NCBI GenBank assembly: GCA_963697565.1 | Contig: CAVOOM010000006.1 | Coordinates: 434,001-498,000 of the forward strand | DNA length: 64,000 nucleotides | Direction: 5' to 3' | Source of the DNA: CAWFSE01 sp963697565 | GTDB taxonomy: Bacteria > Actinomycetota > Actinomycetes > CAVWCF01 | Part shown: positions 1 to 10,884 of the stretch, one piece after another | How positions within the stretch are numbered: the stretch's first letter is position 1 | Layout of the letters: every line of letters begins with the position of its first letter | Notes under the pieces: generated by a model | Database searches by the model: none | What the model saw: only the letters and a program-made list of their open reading frames with translations | What the model was told of the DNA's origin: nothing | Translations under genes and position numbers: made by a program

Positions 1-17
1 CAGGTGGAACCGGCCGC

Positions 18-23
18 TACGAT
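18..23 (+). promoter_or_regulatory. -10 box of the IclR gene, leaderless type
   Basis: TACGAT sits 6 nt before the ATG at 30. Transcription from this box would begin at or beside the start codon, the arrangement seen for about two dozen genes in this window. The window starts too close upstream to judge a -35 element. Confidence 0.5.
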
Positions 24-29
24 CGTCCC

Positions 30-916
30 ATGTCCAACCAGCCTGCCGACGACGCCGCAACCGCCGCCGACCCCGCCGACGCCCCGGGCGCCGGCGACCT
101 CGCCTCGGGGCCCGTCGAGGTCAAGCGCGGCGAGGGCGGCAGCCAGTCGATCGCCGCCGTCGAGCGGGCCCTCGATGTGCTCCTGCTCTTCGGCCGGCAG
201 GCCCGTCCGGACCTCGGCGTCACCGAGATCAGCGGCCAGCTGGGGCTGTCGAAGGCGGCCGTCCACCGCATCCTGACCTCGCTGAAGAGCCGCGACCTCG
301 TCTCGGTCGACGCCGCAGTCGCGCCGGTACTCCCTCGGCCCGGCCGCGCTGGGCCTCGGCCGCGCCTACCTCGCCCGGATCGACCTGCGCTCGATGGCCT
401 CGCCGGAGCTGGCGTGGCTGTCGGCCGAGAGCCGGGAGACGGCCACCCTGTCGATCCGCAACGGCGACTCCCGGATGTACGTCGACCAGGTCGTGCCCGA
501 CCGCGAGGTCCGGATGGAGGTCGCGATCGGCGTGCCGTACCCCTGCACGCGGGCAGCTCGAGCAAGGCGTTCCTCGCGTTCCTGACGCCGGGCGAGATCG
601 AGGCCTACTTCGACCGCCACGCCCGCGGCCAGTCCGCCCTGCCGGCGGTGACCGACGCGACGATCACCGACCGCGAAGGCGCTGCTCGCCGAGCTCGCCA
701 AGGTCCGCCAGCGCGGCTACGCGGTGTCGTTGGGCGAGCGCCAGGCGGGCGCGGCGTCGGTGGCGGCCCCGATCCTCGACCAGGACGGCCGTCCGGTGGC
801 CGTGGTCAGCGTCAGCGGGCCGATCGAGCGCTTCCGCGACGAGGTGCACGACTGCGCCGAGCTGCTCGCTCCAGGCCACCGGTCGGCTGTCGGCCCGGAT
901 GGGCCACGCGGCGTGA
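30..916 (+). CDS. IclR-family transcriptional regulator (reading frame broken)
   Basis: DNA-binding regulator with an N-terminal winged helix and a C-terminal effector domain. After an Ala/Pro-rich leader comes SIAAVERALDVLLLF, then the helix-turn-helix LGLSKAAVHRILTSLKSR. The effector domain reads in pieces: YSLGPAALGLG, LHAGSSSKAFLAF, GYAVSLGERQAGAASVAAPI and the end LSARMGHAA before the TGA at 914-916. Four frame breaks (near 315, 542, 685 and 870) separate these pieces; each is repaired by a one-base change, so I treat the gene as intact. The end abuts the aminotransferase gene, which it may control. The ligand is unknown. Confidence 0.82.
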
Positions 917-2271
917 CGGCTGGGTCGATCCGGCCCGGCTGGCCGCGCTCACCTCCACCGAGGAGTCCCGCTTCACCGCTGAGCACCCGCGGTCGGCCGC
1001 GCTCTTTGCCCGCGCCCAAGGGTCGCTGCACGGCGGCGTCCCGATGGCCTGGATGGCCAAGTGGCCGGGCCCCTTCCCGCTCTTTGTGGCCGAGGCCGCG
1101 GGCGCGCACTTCACCGACGTGGACGGCCACGACTACGTCGACCTCTGCCTCGGCGACACCGGCGCGATGACCGGCCACTCGCCGCCGGCCACGGTCGAGG
1201 CGGCTGCGGGCCCAGCTCGGCCGGGGGATCACCGCGATGCTGCCGACCGAGGACGCCGTCGTCGTCGGCGAGGAGCTGCAGCGGCGGTTCGGCCTGGCGA
1301 AGTGGCAGGTCACCCTGTCGGCCACCGACGCCAACCGGCACGCGATCCGCTACGCCCGCATGATCACCGGCCGGCCGAAGATCTCCGTGCACGACTGGTG
1401 CTACCACGGCACGGTCGACGAGACCTTCGCCGTGCTGGACGACGAGGGGCGCACGGTCGCCCGACCAGGCAACATCGGGCCCCCGGTGCCGCTCGACCAG
1501 ACCACGGCCGTCGTCGAGTACAACGACCTGGACGGTTTGGAGCGAGCGCTGGCGACCGGTGACATCGCCGCGGTGCTGATGGAGCCCGCGCTCACCAATA
1601 TCGGCATCGTGCTCCCCGAGCCGGGCTACCTCGAGGGCGTGCGCGCGCTCACCCGCCGGTACGGCGCGCTGTGGATCGTCGACGAGACGCACTGCATCTC
1701 GATGGGCCCGGGTGGCTGGACCGGCCGCTTCGGCCTCGAGCCCGACCTGCTGACGATGGGCAAGCCGATAGGCGGTGGCGTCGCGTGCGGCGTCCTCGGG
1801 ATGACCGACGAGGTGGCCGCCGCGATCGCCGCTCGCGTCGCACTGGCCGAGATCGACGTGGGCGGCGTCGGGGGAACGCTCGCCGGCAACGCGCTGTCGC
1901 TGGCGGCGATGCGGGCGACCCTCACCGAGGTGCTCACCGAGGAGGCGTTCGCGCGGATGCTGCCGCTGGGGGAGCGCTGGGCCGACGGCGTCGACGCCGG
2001 GATCGCGGCGCACGGCCTGCCCTGGCACTGCAGCCGGCTCGGCGCCCGGGCCGAGTACGCCTTCTCGCCCACCCCGCCGCGCACCGGCCGCGAGGCCCAC
2101 GACGCCGGCGACTTCGCCCTCGAGCAGTACGTCCACCTGTACGCCCTGAACCGCGGCATCCTGCTCACGCCGTTCCACAACATGGCGCTGATGAGCCCGG
2201 CGACCACCGAGGCCGACGTCGACCTGCACACCGAGGTCTTCGCCGCCTGCGCGGCCTCGCTGGCGGGTTGA
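913..2271 (+). CDS. Class III PLP-dependent aminotransferase, glutamate-1-semialdehyde aminomutase-like
   Basis: Fold-type I PLP enzyme of the ornithine aminotransferase / glutamate-1-semialdehyde aminomutase superfamily. Visible features are the substrate-side segment HFTDVDGHDYVDLCLGDT, the cofactor aspartate in WIVDETHCIS, and the likely Schiff-base lysine in LLTMGKPIGGGVACG. The C-terminal part runs cleanly to the stop at 2271. One base appears inserted near 1204 (gag gcg g ctg cgg), and the first codons are also off frame. A GTG at 913 would overlap the IclR stop as GTGA once corrected, so that start is an inference. Nothing here suggests tetrapyrrole synthesis, and the IclR neighbour points to a catabolic transaminase. 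Substrate unknown. Confidence 0.75.
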
Positions 2272-2285
2272 CGGCCGCCGGCGGA

Positions 2286-3152
2286 CTATCCGAACTTGCC
2301 GCTGATGTAGTCCTCGGTGCGCTGGTCCTCGGGGTTGCTGAAGATCTTCACCGTGCTGTCGAACTCGACGAGCCGGCCGTGGCGCACGCCCTGCCTCGTC
2401 GAGCTCGGCGGTGAAGAACGCGGTGCGGTCGGAGACGCGGGCGGCCTGCTGCATGTTGTGGGTGACGATCACGATCGTGTAGTCGCGCGCCAGCTCCTGC
2501 ATGAGGTCCTCGATCTTGGTGGTCGCGATCGGGTCGAGCGAGGCGCACGGCTCGTCCATCAGGATCACCTCGGGGTTGACCGCGATGCAGCGGGCGATGC
2601 ACAGCCGCTGCTGCTGGCCGCCGGACAGCGCCAGGCCGCTCTGCTTGAGCTTGTCCTTGACCTCGTCCCACAGCGCGGCCCGGGTCAGCGCCTCCTCGAC
2701 GGCGTCGTCCATGTTGACCTTGAGGCCGAGCACGCGCGGGCCGTAGGCGATGTTGTCGAAGATCGACTTGGGGAACGGGTTGGGCTTCTGGAAGACCATG
2801 CCGACCCGGCGGCGGACCTCGATGACATCGACGTCCGGGCCGTAGAGGTCGACGCCGTGGTAGGTGATCTTGCCCTCGACCCGGGCGCCGGGGACCAGGT
2901 CGTTCATCCGGTTGAGGCAGCGCAGCAGGGTCGACTTGCCGCACCCGGAGGGGCCGATCAGGGCGGTGATCTCGTTGCGGCCGATCGGCGAGGTCGACCT
3001 CGCGCACGGCCTCGTAGTCGTCGTAGAAGACGTGGACGTCCTGCAGGTCCATGATCGGAACCAGGGCCGCCGGCGTGCGCGACTCGCGCAGGCTCTGCGA
3101 CAGGTTGATCGAGGCCGTGGCGTCTCGCGCGGGTCGCGGGCTGGTCGGACAC
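2286..3152 (-). CDS. pstB: Phosphate ABC transporter ATP-binding protein PstB
   Basis: ATPase of the high-affinity phosphate importer, on the cytoplasmic face of the membrane. The coupling segment MVFQKPNPFPKSI, the signature ALSGGQQQRLCIARCIA, Walker B VILMDEPCASLDP and switch histidine VIVTHNMQQA are clear. Walker A and the C-terminal end are recovered only in other frames; the latter reads VEFDSTVKIFSNPEDQRTED in one piece. Breaks lie near 2390, 2992 and 3120, two of them evident one-base insertions. GTG start (GTG TCC GAC CAG), 72 bp after pstA. Last gene of pstSCAB. Confidence 0.92.
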
Positions 3153-3224
3153 TGGGATCTCCGTGGTCGATGGGCCGGTCGGTCGGCAGGGTGGGCGGTG
3201 AGGGCGCTCATCGCCATCAGGGTG

Positions 3225-4133
3225 TCACCAGCGCTTCTGGAACCGGTTGCGGATGAAGATGGCGGCCGAGTTCATCACGAGCAGGATCACCAGCAGCACG
3301 ACGATCGTGGCCGCGCCCAGCACCTGGAACTCCTCGCGGGGGTCCCGGATCCAGTTGTAGATCTGAATCGGCAGCGTGGTGTAGTCGCTGAGGAAGCTGT
3401 CCGGGTTGAAGCGGATGAAGCTCACCGCCCCGAGCAGCAGCAGCGGGGCGGCCTCGCCGATGGCCCGCGACAGCGCGAGGATCGAGCCCGTGGCCATGCC
3501 CGGGATCGCCGCGGGCAGCACCTGCCGCCACGTGGTCTGCCACTTGGTGGCGCCCAGGGCGAGCGAGCCGAACCGGATGTCCTGCGGGACGGCGCGCAGC
3601 GCCTCGCGGGAGGCGATGATGACCACGGGCAGGATGAGCAGGGCGAGCGTGATCGACGCGGTCGCCACCGTGAAGCCGAGGCCGAGGGTGCGCGCGATCA
3701 GCCCGAGCCCGAGGATGCCGTAGATGATCGACGGCACGGCCGCGAGGTTCTGGACGTTGACCTCGATCAGGGTGAAGAACCGGCTCTTCGGGTTGCCGTA
3801 CTCCTCGAGGTAGACCGCCGCGCCGATGCCCGAGCGGGCAGCGCGACGGCGGCCGTGCCGGCCATCACCCAGATCGTTCCGATGATGGCCGACTGCGCAC
3901 CGGCGCGCTCGGGGAGCCGGGCCGAGGGCTGGTTCTGCCACAGCCGGGGGTCGAGGCGGTCCCAGCCCTTGATGAGCACGAACGCCAGGAGCACGATGAT
4001 GAAGACCAGGCCCACGAGGAGGGCGGCCAGCAGGGCATAGCGGAACGCCCGGTCGAGCGGGCGCTCGCGCGCCCCCGCGCTGAGCTTGGCGGCGATGGCG
4101 GCCGGGGCCGTCCGGCGGGGCGAGGAGGGCCAT
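3225..4133 (-). CDS. pstA: Phosphate ABC transporter permease PstA
   Basis: One of the two membrane permeases of the phosphate importer. An N-terminal segment (LVFIIVLLAFVLIKGWDRL) precedes the BPD_transp_1 domain, which contains AAVYLEEYGNPKSRF and the ATPase-contact loop LALGATKWQTTWRQVLP, and ends IFIRNRFQKRW. The first third is broken by at least two frame shifts (near 4110 and 3840); the rest is continuous. The ATG at 4133 overlaps the pstC stop by one base (TGATG), so the two are translationally coupled. Confidence 0.92.
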   Translation of the reverse strand: MALLAPPDGPGRHRRQAQRGGARAPARPGVPLCPAGRPPRGPGLHHRAPGVRAHQGLGPPRPPAVAEPALGPAPRARRCAVGHHRNDLGDGRHGRRRAARSGIGAAVYLEEYGNPKSRFFTLIEVNVQNLAAVPSIIYGILGLGLIARTLGLGFTVATASITLALLILPVVIIASREALRAVPQDIRFGSLALGATKWQTTWRQVLPAAIPGMATGSILALSRAIGEAAPLLLLGAVSFIRFNPDSFLSDYTTLPIQIYNWIRDPREEFQVLGAATIVVLLVILLVMNSAAIFIRNRFQKRW

Positions 4134-5073
4134 CAGTACACCTGCCGGTAGCGGCGGACGAGCCGGATGCTGATGATGTTCATGAAGAGGGTGGCGACGA
4201 AGAGCAGGGCCCCGACCGCGAAGATCGTGTCGTAGTCGACGGTGCCCACCGGGACGTCGCCGGAGCCGGCCTGGGCGATGTAGCCCGTCATGGTCTGCAT
4301 CGCCTCAAGCGGGTTCCACGACAGGTTGGGGCGGTTGCCCGCGGCGATCGTGACGATCATCGTCTCGCCGATGGCGCGGGAGATGCCCAGCACGAGCGCG
4401 GCGACGATGCCCGACAGGGCCGCGGGGAAGACCACGTTGAGCGTCACCTGGCGCTTGGTGGCGCCCAGCGCGTGCGCCCCCTGGCGCAGCGCGTTGGGCA
4501 CGGCGGTCATGGCGTCCTCGGCGAGCGACGCGACGGTCGGCACGATCATGATGCCCATGACGGTGGCGGCCGTGAGGGCGTTGAAGATCTCCGGCAGCTC
4601 GCCGTCGAAGGGCAGGATCGCCCGAAACAGGGGGGTCACGAACTCGAGGGCGAAGAAGCCGAAGACCACGGTGGGGATGCCGGCGAGCACCTCGAGGATC
4701 GGCTTGAGGGTCTTGCGCGCCCGCGGCCGGGCGTACTCCGACAGGTACATCGCCGAGGCGAGCCCCACGGGGGCGGCGATCAGCATGGCGAGCAGGCTGA
4801 TCAGGATCGTCGCCGACACCAGCGGCAGCACGCCGTACGACGGCGGCTCGAACAGCGGCGACCAGTCGGTGCCGAGTGATGAAGTCGGTGAACGGGACGG
4901 TCTGGAAGAGCTCGATCGCCGGGATGAAGACGGCGATCACGATGCCGACCGTGGTGGCGACCGAGACCAGGGCGGTGAGGAGCAGCGAGGTCTCGATCGT
5001 CCGCTCGCCCCAGCGCGACCCGAGACCGCCGCAGGGACTCCCCTGCGGCGGTCTCGGTCAGTGTCGGTGTCAC
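4133..5073 (-). CDS. pstC: Phosphate ABC transporter permease PstC
   Basis: Partner permease of PstA. Clear segments are VIAVFIPAIELFQTVPFTDF, MYLSEYARPRARKTLKPILE, LAGIPTVVFGFFALEFVTP and HALGATKRQVTLNVVFPAAL. The GTG at 5073 begins VTPTLTETAAGESLRRSR. Breaks near 5010 and 4878 interrupt the N-terminal third. A perfect 17-bp inverted repeat lies inside the first codons (5020-5057), an unusual place. The gene starts 37 bp after pstS. Confidence 0.92.
5020..5057. repeat. Perfect inverted repeat in the 5' coding region of pstC
   Basis: The 17-bp arms ccgagaccgccgcaggg and ccctgcggcggtctcgg are separated by only actc. In the pst mRNA this forms a very stable hairpin about 15 codons into pstC, just after pstS. 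It could act as a 3' stabiliser of the pstS message or as an attenuator lowering pstCAB relative to pstS. No T-run follows. Confidence 0.6.
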
Positions 5074-5110
5074 GGGTGAATGATGTCCGTTCGGTCGGCG
5101 GTTGTCGCCG

Positions 5111-6077
5111 TCAGCCGGCGAACGCCGCCCAGTCCGACTTGAGCGCGTCCTGCTGCTCGGCGTTGAGCGGGATGAACTGCGCCTCCTCGGCGATCTGCTC
5201 GTCGTTGTCGACGTAGAAGTCGAAGAAGGCCTTGACGGCGGCGTTCTCGGTGACGGACTTCTTGCTCGGGTAGATGAACAGCGGGCGGGCCAGCGGGGTG
5301 TAGGTGCCGTCCTGGGCCGTCTCGACGCTCGGCGCCACGCAGCCCGAGCCGCTGTCGATCTCGACCGCGGTCAGCTTGTCGGCGTTCTCCTCGTAGTAGG
5401 AGAACCCGAAGTAGCCCAGGCCGCCCTTGGAGCCCTCGACGCCCTTGACGGTGACGTTGTCGTCCTCGCTGGGGTTGTAGTCGGTGCGGCTGGCGCCCTC
5501 TTCACCGTTGATCTCCTTGGTGAAGTAGTCGAAGGTGCCCGAGTCGGTGCCCGGGCCGAACAGCTCGAGCTTGACGTCGGGGAAGGACGGCGTCGACCTG
5601 GTTCCAGTTGGTGACCGTGGAGTCGGGCTCCCAGATCTTCTTCAGCTGCTCGATGGTGAGGCACTTGGCCCAGGTGTTCTCCTTGTTGACGACCACGGTG
5701 AGGGCGTCGACGGCGACGGTGAGCGCGGTGTACTCGATGCCGTTGGCGGCGCAGGCGGCCGACTCGGTGTCCTTGATCTCGCGGGAGGCGTCGTTGGCGT
5801 CGGTCTCGCCGTTGCAGAACTTCTCGAAGCCGCCGCCGGTGCCGGAGGTGCCGACGGTGACGTTGACCTCGGGGGCCTCGTCGGCGAAGAGCTCGGCCGC
5901 GACCGACGAGAGGGGGGCGACGGTGGAGGAGCCGTCGATGCGGACGCTGCCGGTGAGGTCGGCGTTGGCGCCGGAGCCGGAGTCGCTGCTGCTGCCGCCG
6001 CAGGCCGCGAGGCCCAGGGTGAGGGCGAGCACGGTGGCCGCCGGCGCGAGGCCGCGGCGCAGGGTGCTGCGAGTCAT
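5111..6077 (-). CDS. pstS: Phosphate-binding lipoprotein PstS
   Basis: Extracytoplasmic phosphate receptor of the Pst importer. A signal peptide with lipobox LAAC (lipidated Cys near residue 26) leads into a Ser/Gly-rich linker and then the type II periplasmic-binding fold. Phosphate-site segments IDGSSTVAPLS, GTSGTGGGFEKFCNGETD and GPGTDSGTFDYFTKEI are visible, and the protein ends SDWAAFAG. One frame break near 5583. It is the first gene of the operon, with a PHO box 72-93 bp upstream. Confidence 0.95.
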
Positions 6078-6148
6078 GGGGGAGTGCCCTTCTGTCGTGG
6101 GGGGTGACAGGAGGGACGCTAGGCAGGCGTGGTGTCCAGCCGGGGAGC

Positions 6149-6170
6149 CGTGGGTGAACGAGAGGTGAAC
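6149..6170 (-). promoter_or_regulatory. PHO box upstream of pstS
   Basis: On the minus strand the sequence reads GTTCACCTCTC then GTTCACCCACG, two direct repeats exactly 11 nt apart, with weaker units on either side. This matches the direct-repeat PHO box known for actinobacterial PhoP/RegX3-type regulators. A candidate -10 (TAGCGT on the minus strand) lies downstream near 6116-6121. RegX3 encoded at 35487-36171 is the obvious candidate activator. Confidence 0.85.
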
Positions 6171-6183
6171 GCGGGTTGCACGC

Positions 6184-7079
6184 TCAGTCGAGGTCCGGGC
6201 CCCCGGAGTCGTGCCGCTCGACCACGACGGGCCGCTGCTCGGACAGGTGCAGCACGAGCAGGTCGGCCGGGTTCAGGTGCGGGGGGGTCGGCAGCCGGGG
6301 TGCCCGCGAGCAGCCGCTTGAGGGCGGCGGGCAGGACCGGGCGGTGGGTGCAGACGGCCATGGGGCGGCCCGTGGACAGCAGCAGCGCGGCGGCCTCCAC
6401 CGTCGATGCGGGGTCCTGTTCATGCCCCGCCTCCGACCAGGCCTGCGTCGAGCACCAGCGGAAGGCCGCGGCCGAGGGCGTAGGGCGTCACGGTGTCGAC
6501 GCAGCGGACCGCGGGGGACGTCACCACCCGGGCGACGCCGTACGCGTCGAGCAGGGGTTCGACGCGCTGGGCCTGGGCTGGGCCGCGCGGGTCGAGGGGG
6601 CGGAGCGCGTCGTCGTCGCCGTCGAAGTTCCGCCGCTTGATCGCCTTGGCGTGGCGGACCAGCAGGAGCGGCACGGTGTCGAGCGGCCCGGCGAGCAGGG
6701 CCCGGACGATGCCCGCGTCGTGGGGGTAGGTGAGCCGGTCGAGCGCCTCACCGGCCTCCAGCCACTCGACGGCGTCCACCTCGTGCTCAAGGGGGCGCAG
6801 CGGGCCGCCCGCCTTCGCCGCCCAGTAGTGCACCTGCTTGGGCTTGCCCTCCGCGACGTAGTTGAGCACCCCCAGCGGCCGACCGAGGCGGACCGAGGCG
6901 CCGGTCTCCTCGGCGACCTCCCGCACGGCGGCGGCCGGGTGTGACTCGCCCGGCTCGAGCTTGCCCTTGGGCAGCGACCAGTCGTCGTACCGAGGGCGGT
7001 GGACGAGGGCGATCAGCGGCCCGCGCGGGGAGGGCCGCCACAGCACGGCCCCGGCGGCCTGGACGGGATCAGCGGCCAC
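6184..7079 (-). CDS. mutT1: NUDIX hydrolase / histidine phosphatase two-domain protein (MutT1-like)
   Basis: The N-terminal NUDIX domain shows the box GKLEPGESHPAAAVREVAEE followed by the downstream EVAEETGAS. A C-terminal phosphoglycerate-mutase-like domain carries the RHG-type motif LLLVRHAKAIKRR. This two-domain layout is that of mycobacterial MutT1, which hydrolyses 8-oxo-GTP/8-oxo-dGTP and diadenosine polyphosphates, and mutT1 also lies beside ppk there. Frame breaks near 6420 and 6300 affect the C-terminal part, which resumes as LVLHLSEQRPVVVERHDS. GTG start at 7079, overlapping the end of the CYTH-CHAD gene by 11 bp. Confidence 0.85.
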
Positions 7080-8686
7080 GTCGGGCCTTGGGCTTGCCGG
7101 CCTTCAACCACCGCAGGCCGTCGGGGCGGGACACCTCGGGCCAGACCGCCACGAGCCGCAGCCGGGTGGCGTGCACGGCGTCGCGCTGGGCGCTGTGCAG
7201 CAGGCCGAGGGCGAACCCCGCCCGCCCGGGAACCCGCCCGGTGTGCGCCAGGGCGCGCACCGTCTCGGCGGCGATCGACGCGTCCTGGTGCTCGCCGAGG
7301 AGCTCGGTCACCACCTCGAGGCGCTTGGCCAGCCGGCGGGCCGGCGCCCCGAGGGCGGGCGCCACGGACTCGCAGGCGTAGCGGGCCCGCTTGGCCGCGA
7401 TCCGGGTCTCGTGCCAGGCGGCGTCGTGGCCGTCGAGCTCCAGGGCGTCGACGTCGCGGGCCAGCCGCCGCCAGGACTTGGCCACCAGGGGCGGCAATGC
7501 GGTGCGGCAGGGCGCGTCGGCCGCCTCATTGAGCAGCGGCTCGCGGGCGGCGTCGACGAGCACGTCGAGCAGGGTGAGGTAGCGGTCGGAGCGCAGCGCC
7601 GCCAACGCCTCGGCGAGGGCGTCGACGAGGCGCGAGTCGAGGGCCCGGTGCACGACGGCCGATGCCGCGGCGGAGTCGGCGGTGTCGGGCAGCACGGCCA
7701 GGGCCGCCAGCAGCCGCTCCTCGAGCACCTCTCCGTCGCGCGCCGCCCCGAGCGCGCCGGCCAGCCAGCCGAGCTCGTCGCGCAGCGGGCGAGACCAGGT
7801 CGGCTCGAGCAGCGGCTCGAAGACCTTGAGCGCGCTGCGCAGCCGGCGGCAGGCGACCCGCATCTGGTGCACGGCGTCGGGCTGGCTGCGGCGCACGCGC
7901 GGGTCCTGGGCCACGATGGCCCGCACCTGGGTGGCGATGAAGGCCTGCACGGCCGCGCCCGCGGGGTCGTCCGGGCCGACCGCTCCGGGCGGCGGCACCT
8001 CGGGCGGCCGCGCGGCCTGCGGGCCGAGCGCCCGCGCCGACTTGGACAGGAAGGTGCCGCCGAGGGCCCCGGCGGCGACGAGCGCCCCACCCACGGCGGC
8101 TGCGGTCGCGTGGGCGCTCAGCCGCCTCGGCCGACTCAAGCGCGCCGGGGGACAGCTCGAGCTCGAGCTCGCGGAACATCCCCACCACGTCGTTGCCGTC
8201 GAGGATCTCCACGGTGTCGTCGACCAGTTCGGCGCAGGGCGCGCCTCCGTCGACTGGCGCGACGTCGTACGGGGTGCGCTGCGTCCGCAGCGTGGCGACC
8301 GGCCGCACCCGGGCCCGCCGGGCGAGCGCGGTGACCAGATCGAGGAGCTCGGCGGGGGGCGCGGCCCCGTCGGCGGCGGCCGCCAGCGGCATCCGCAGCT
8401 CCTCGCGGGAGCCCGGTCCGCCGGCCGGCAGCTTGAGGTGCCAGCCCTCGTCGGCGCCGCCCGCCCGGCGGCGCAGGCTCACGCCGGAGCGGGCCAGCCG
8501 CAGGTCGTCGGTGTCGTAGTAGGTGGCGGTGAGGGTGACCGTCGGGCGCGGCTCGACCCGGGCCGCGGCCGACAGGTCGGGCAGCCGGAACAGGCCGTGC
8601 ACGGAGTACTTGGACTCGACCTCCAGCGCGCCGGCGTACGCAGGCGGCGGGGCCGGCTCGGCCCCGCTTGCTGCCGGTGCTGCCAT
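7069..8686 (-). CDS. CYTH and CHAD domain protein
   Basis: The N-terminal CYTH (triphosphate tunnel) domain begins with the metal/phosphate motif EVESKYSV and continues with TYYDTDDLRLARSGVSLRRR. The C-terminal CHAD domain has HQMRVACRRLRSALKVF and HETRIAAKRARYACE, the conserved His and basic residues thought to bind polyphosphate. One frame break near 8130 separates the domains; the layout is a single fused protein of about 540 residues. It lies between mutT1 and ppk, which supports a role in polyphosphate or triphosphate metabolism. The exact reaction is unknown. Confidence 0.85.
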
Positions 8687-8695
8687 GGCCGGCGG

Positions 8696-10840
8696 TCACC
8701 CCGCCGTTCGGCGGGCCCGCGCGCGGGCGATCAGGTGCTCTTGCAGGTCGAGGAGCGGGGCGCCGTCGGGACCGGTCATCGCGTGCTGCCAGGTGTCCTG
8801 CGCGTCCAGCCGCCAGGAGGAGGTGCTGTCGGCGAAGCCCAGGTCGAGCAGCTCGCCGAGCGCCCGCACGTGCTCCGGCCGAGAGAGCCGCACGAGGGAC
8901 TCCACCCGGCGATCGAGGTTGCGGTGCATCATGTCGGCGCTGCCGATCCAGACCTCCGGGTCGCCGTCGTTGTCGAACCAGCAGATCCGGCTGTGCTCGA
9001 GGAAGCGGCCCAGGATGCTGCGCACCGTGATGTTCTCCGACAGCCCGGGGACGCCGGCGCGCAGGGCGCAGATCCCGCGCACCCAGATGCCGACCTCGAC
9101 GCCCGCCTGGCTGGCGCGGTACAGCCCGTCGATGATCTGCTCGTCGACGATGGCGTTGGCCTTGAAGCGGATCCGCGCCGGCCGGCCCGCCCGGGCGTGG
9201 GCGGTCTCGCGCTCGATCCGCTCAAGCAGCCCCGACCGCACCGAGTGCGGCGCGACGAGCAGCCGCTCGTAGGCCGTGTTGAGCGAGTAGCCGGTGAGCA
9301 CGTTGAACAGGTTGGCCGCGTCGGCGCCGACCTCGGGATCGGCGGTGATGAGTCCGAGGTCCTCGTACAGGCGCGCCGTGGCCGGGTGGTAGTTGCCGGT
9401 GCCCATGTGGGTGTAGCGGCGGATCCCGTCGACCTCGCGCCGGACCACCAGGCTGAGCTTGCAGTGCGTCTTGAGGCCCACGACCCCGTAGACGACGTGG
9501 CAGCCGGCCTGCTCGAGCTTGCGGGCCCGCTTGATGTTGGCCTGCTCGTCGAAGCGCGCCTTCAGCTCGACGAGGACGAGCACCTGCTTGCCGGACTCCG
9601 CGGCGTCGATCAGGGCGTCGACGATGGGTGAGTCGCCGCTGGTGCGGTAGAGCGTCTGCTTGATCGCGAGCACCTGCGGGTCGGCGGCGGCCTGCTCGAG
9701 GAAGGCCTGCACGCTCGTCGAGAACGAGTCGTACGGGTGGTGCAGCAGCACGTCGTGGTCGCGCACGGCCTCGAAGATGTCGGGGGCGTCGGCGGTCTCG
9801 ACCTCGGAGATCTCGGCGGCGACCCGGCCGAGGAAGGGCCGGTCCTTGAGGTCGACCCGGTCGATGCGAGTGCACGCCCCACAGCCCGGTGAGGTCGAGC
9901 GGGCTGGGCAGCGCGATCACCTCGTCGGCCTCGACGCCGAGCTCGCGCACGAGCAGGTCGAGCACATGCGGGTCGATGGTCTCCTCGACCTCGAGCCGCA
10001 CCGGCGGGCCGAACCGGCGGCGCATGAGCTCGCGCTCCATGGCCTTCATGCAGGTTCTCGGCCTCGTCCTCCTCGACCTCGACGTCCTCGTTGCGGGTGA
10101 CCCGGAACGAGTGGTGCTGGAGCACCTCCATGCCGGGGAAGAGCCGGTCGAGGTGCTCGGAGATGACGTCCTCGAGGGGCACGAACCGCTGCGGGCTGAC
10201 CGGGTAGAAGCGGGGCAGGATCTGCGGGGCCTTGACGCGGGCGAAGTGCTCACCGCCCGTCGCGGGGTTGCGCACCACGACGGCGAGGTTGAGCGACAGG
10301 CCGGAGATGTACGGGAAGGGGTGCGCCGGGTCGACGGCGAGCGGGGTCAGGACCGGGAAGATCTGGTCGTCGAAGACCCGCTCCATGTGGGCGAGCTCGT
10401 CGGCAGAGAGGTCCTCCCAGCGGACCAGCTCGATGCCGTGGCCCTTGCAGCGCCGGCACCACCTGGTCGCGGAAGCACGCGGCGTGGCGCCGCTGCAGCT
10501 CGGCGGTGCGGGCCAGGATCCCCTGGTGCACCTCGCGGGGGAGCAGTCCGCTGGCCGCCCGCCGGCGATGCCGGTGTGCGATGCGCCGCTTGAGGCCCGC
10601 GACCCGGACCATGAAGAACTCGTCGAGGTTGCTGGCGAAGATGGCCAGGAACTTGGCGCGCTCAAGCAGCGGCTGGGAGGGGTTCTCGGCGAGCTCGAGC
10701 ACCCGCTGGTTGAAGGCGAGCCAGGACAGCTCGCGGTCGGAGAACCGGTCGGCGGGCAGCTCGGGAGGCGGCTCGGGGGTGGCGCCGGGATCGTCGGCGA
10801 GCGGCTCGGCCGGGGCGTCGACAGTTTCCATGGTACCCAT
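8696..10840 (-). CDS. ppk1: Polyphosphate kinase 1
   Basis: Reversibly transfers ATP gamma-phosphate to polyphosphate. The N-terminal domain begins RFSDRELSWLAFNQRVLELA and FLAIFASNLDEFFMVRVAGL. The catalytic half contains AIKQTLYRTSGDSPIVDAL, GLKTHCKLSLVVRRE and RYTHMGTGNYHPATARLYED, the segment with the autophosphorylated His, and later DPEVWIGSADMMHRNLDRRVE. Three frame breaks (near 10455, 10050 and 9865) occur in the middle; length is otherwise normal at about 714 residues. Two in-frame ATGs (10840 and 10831) are possible starts. Clustering with mutT1, CHAD and pst genes gives a phosphate storage block. Confidence 0.95.
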
Positions 10841-10884
10841 CCTCGCATCCCGGCGGGCCCGGGCGCAGGGCCAGTCGGGGGCGG

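Noticed and set aside
30..916. IclR gene as a decayed pseudogene
   Set aside because: Every domain remains and each break is a one-base change, as in essential genes elsewhere in the window; a sequence-error explanation is simpler.
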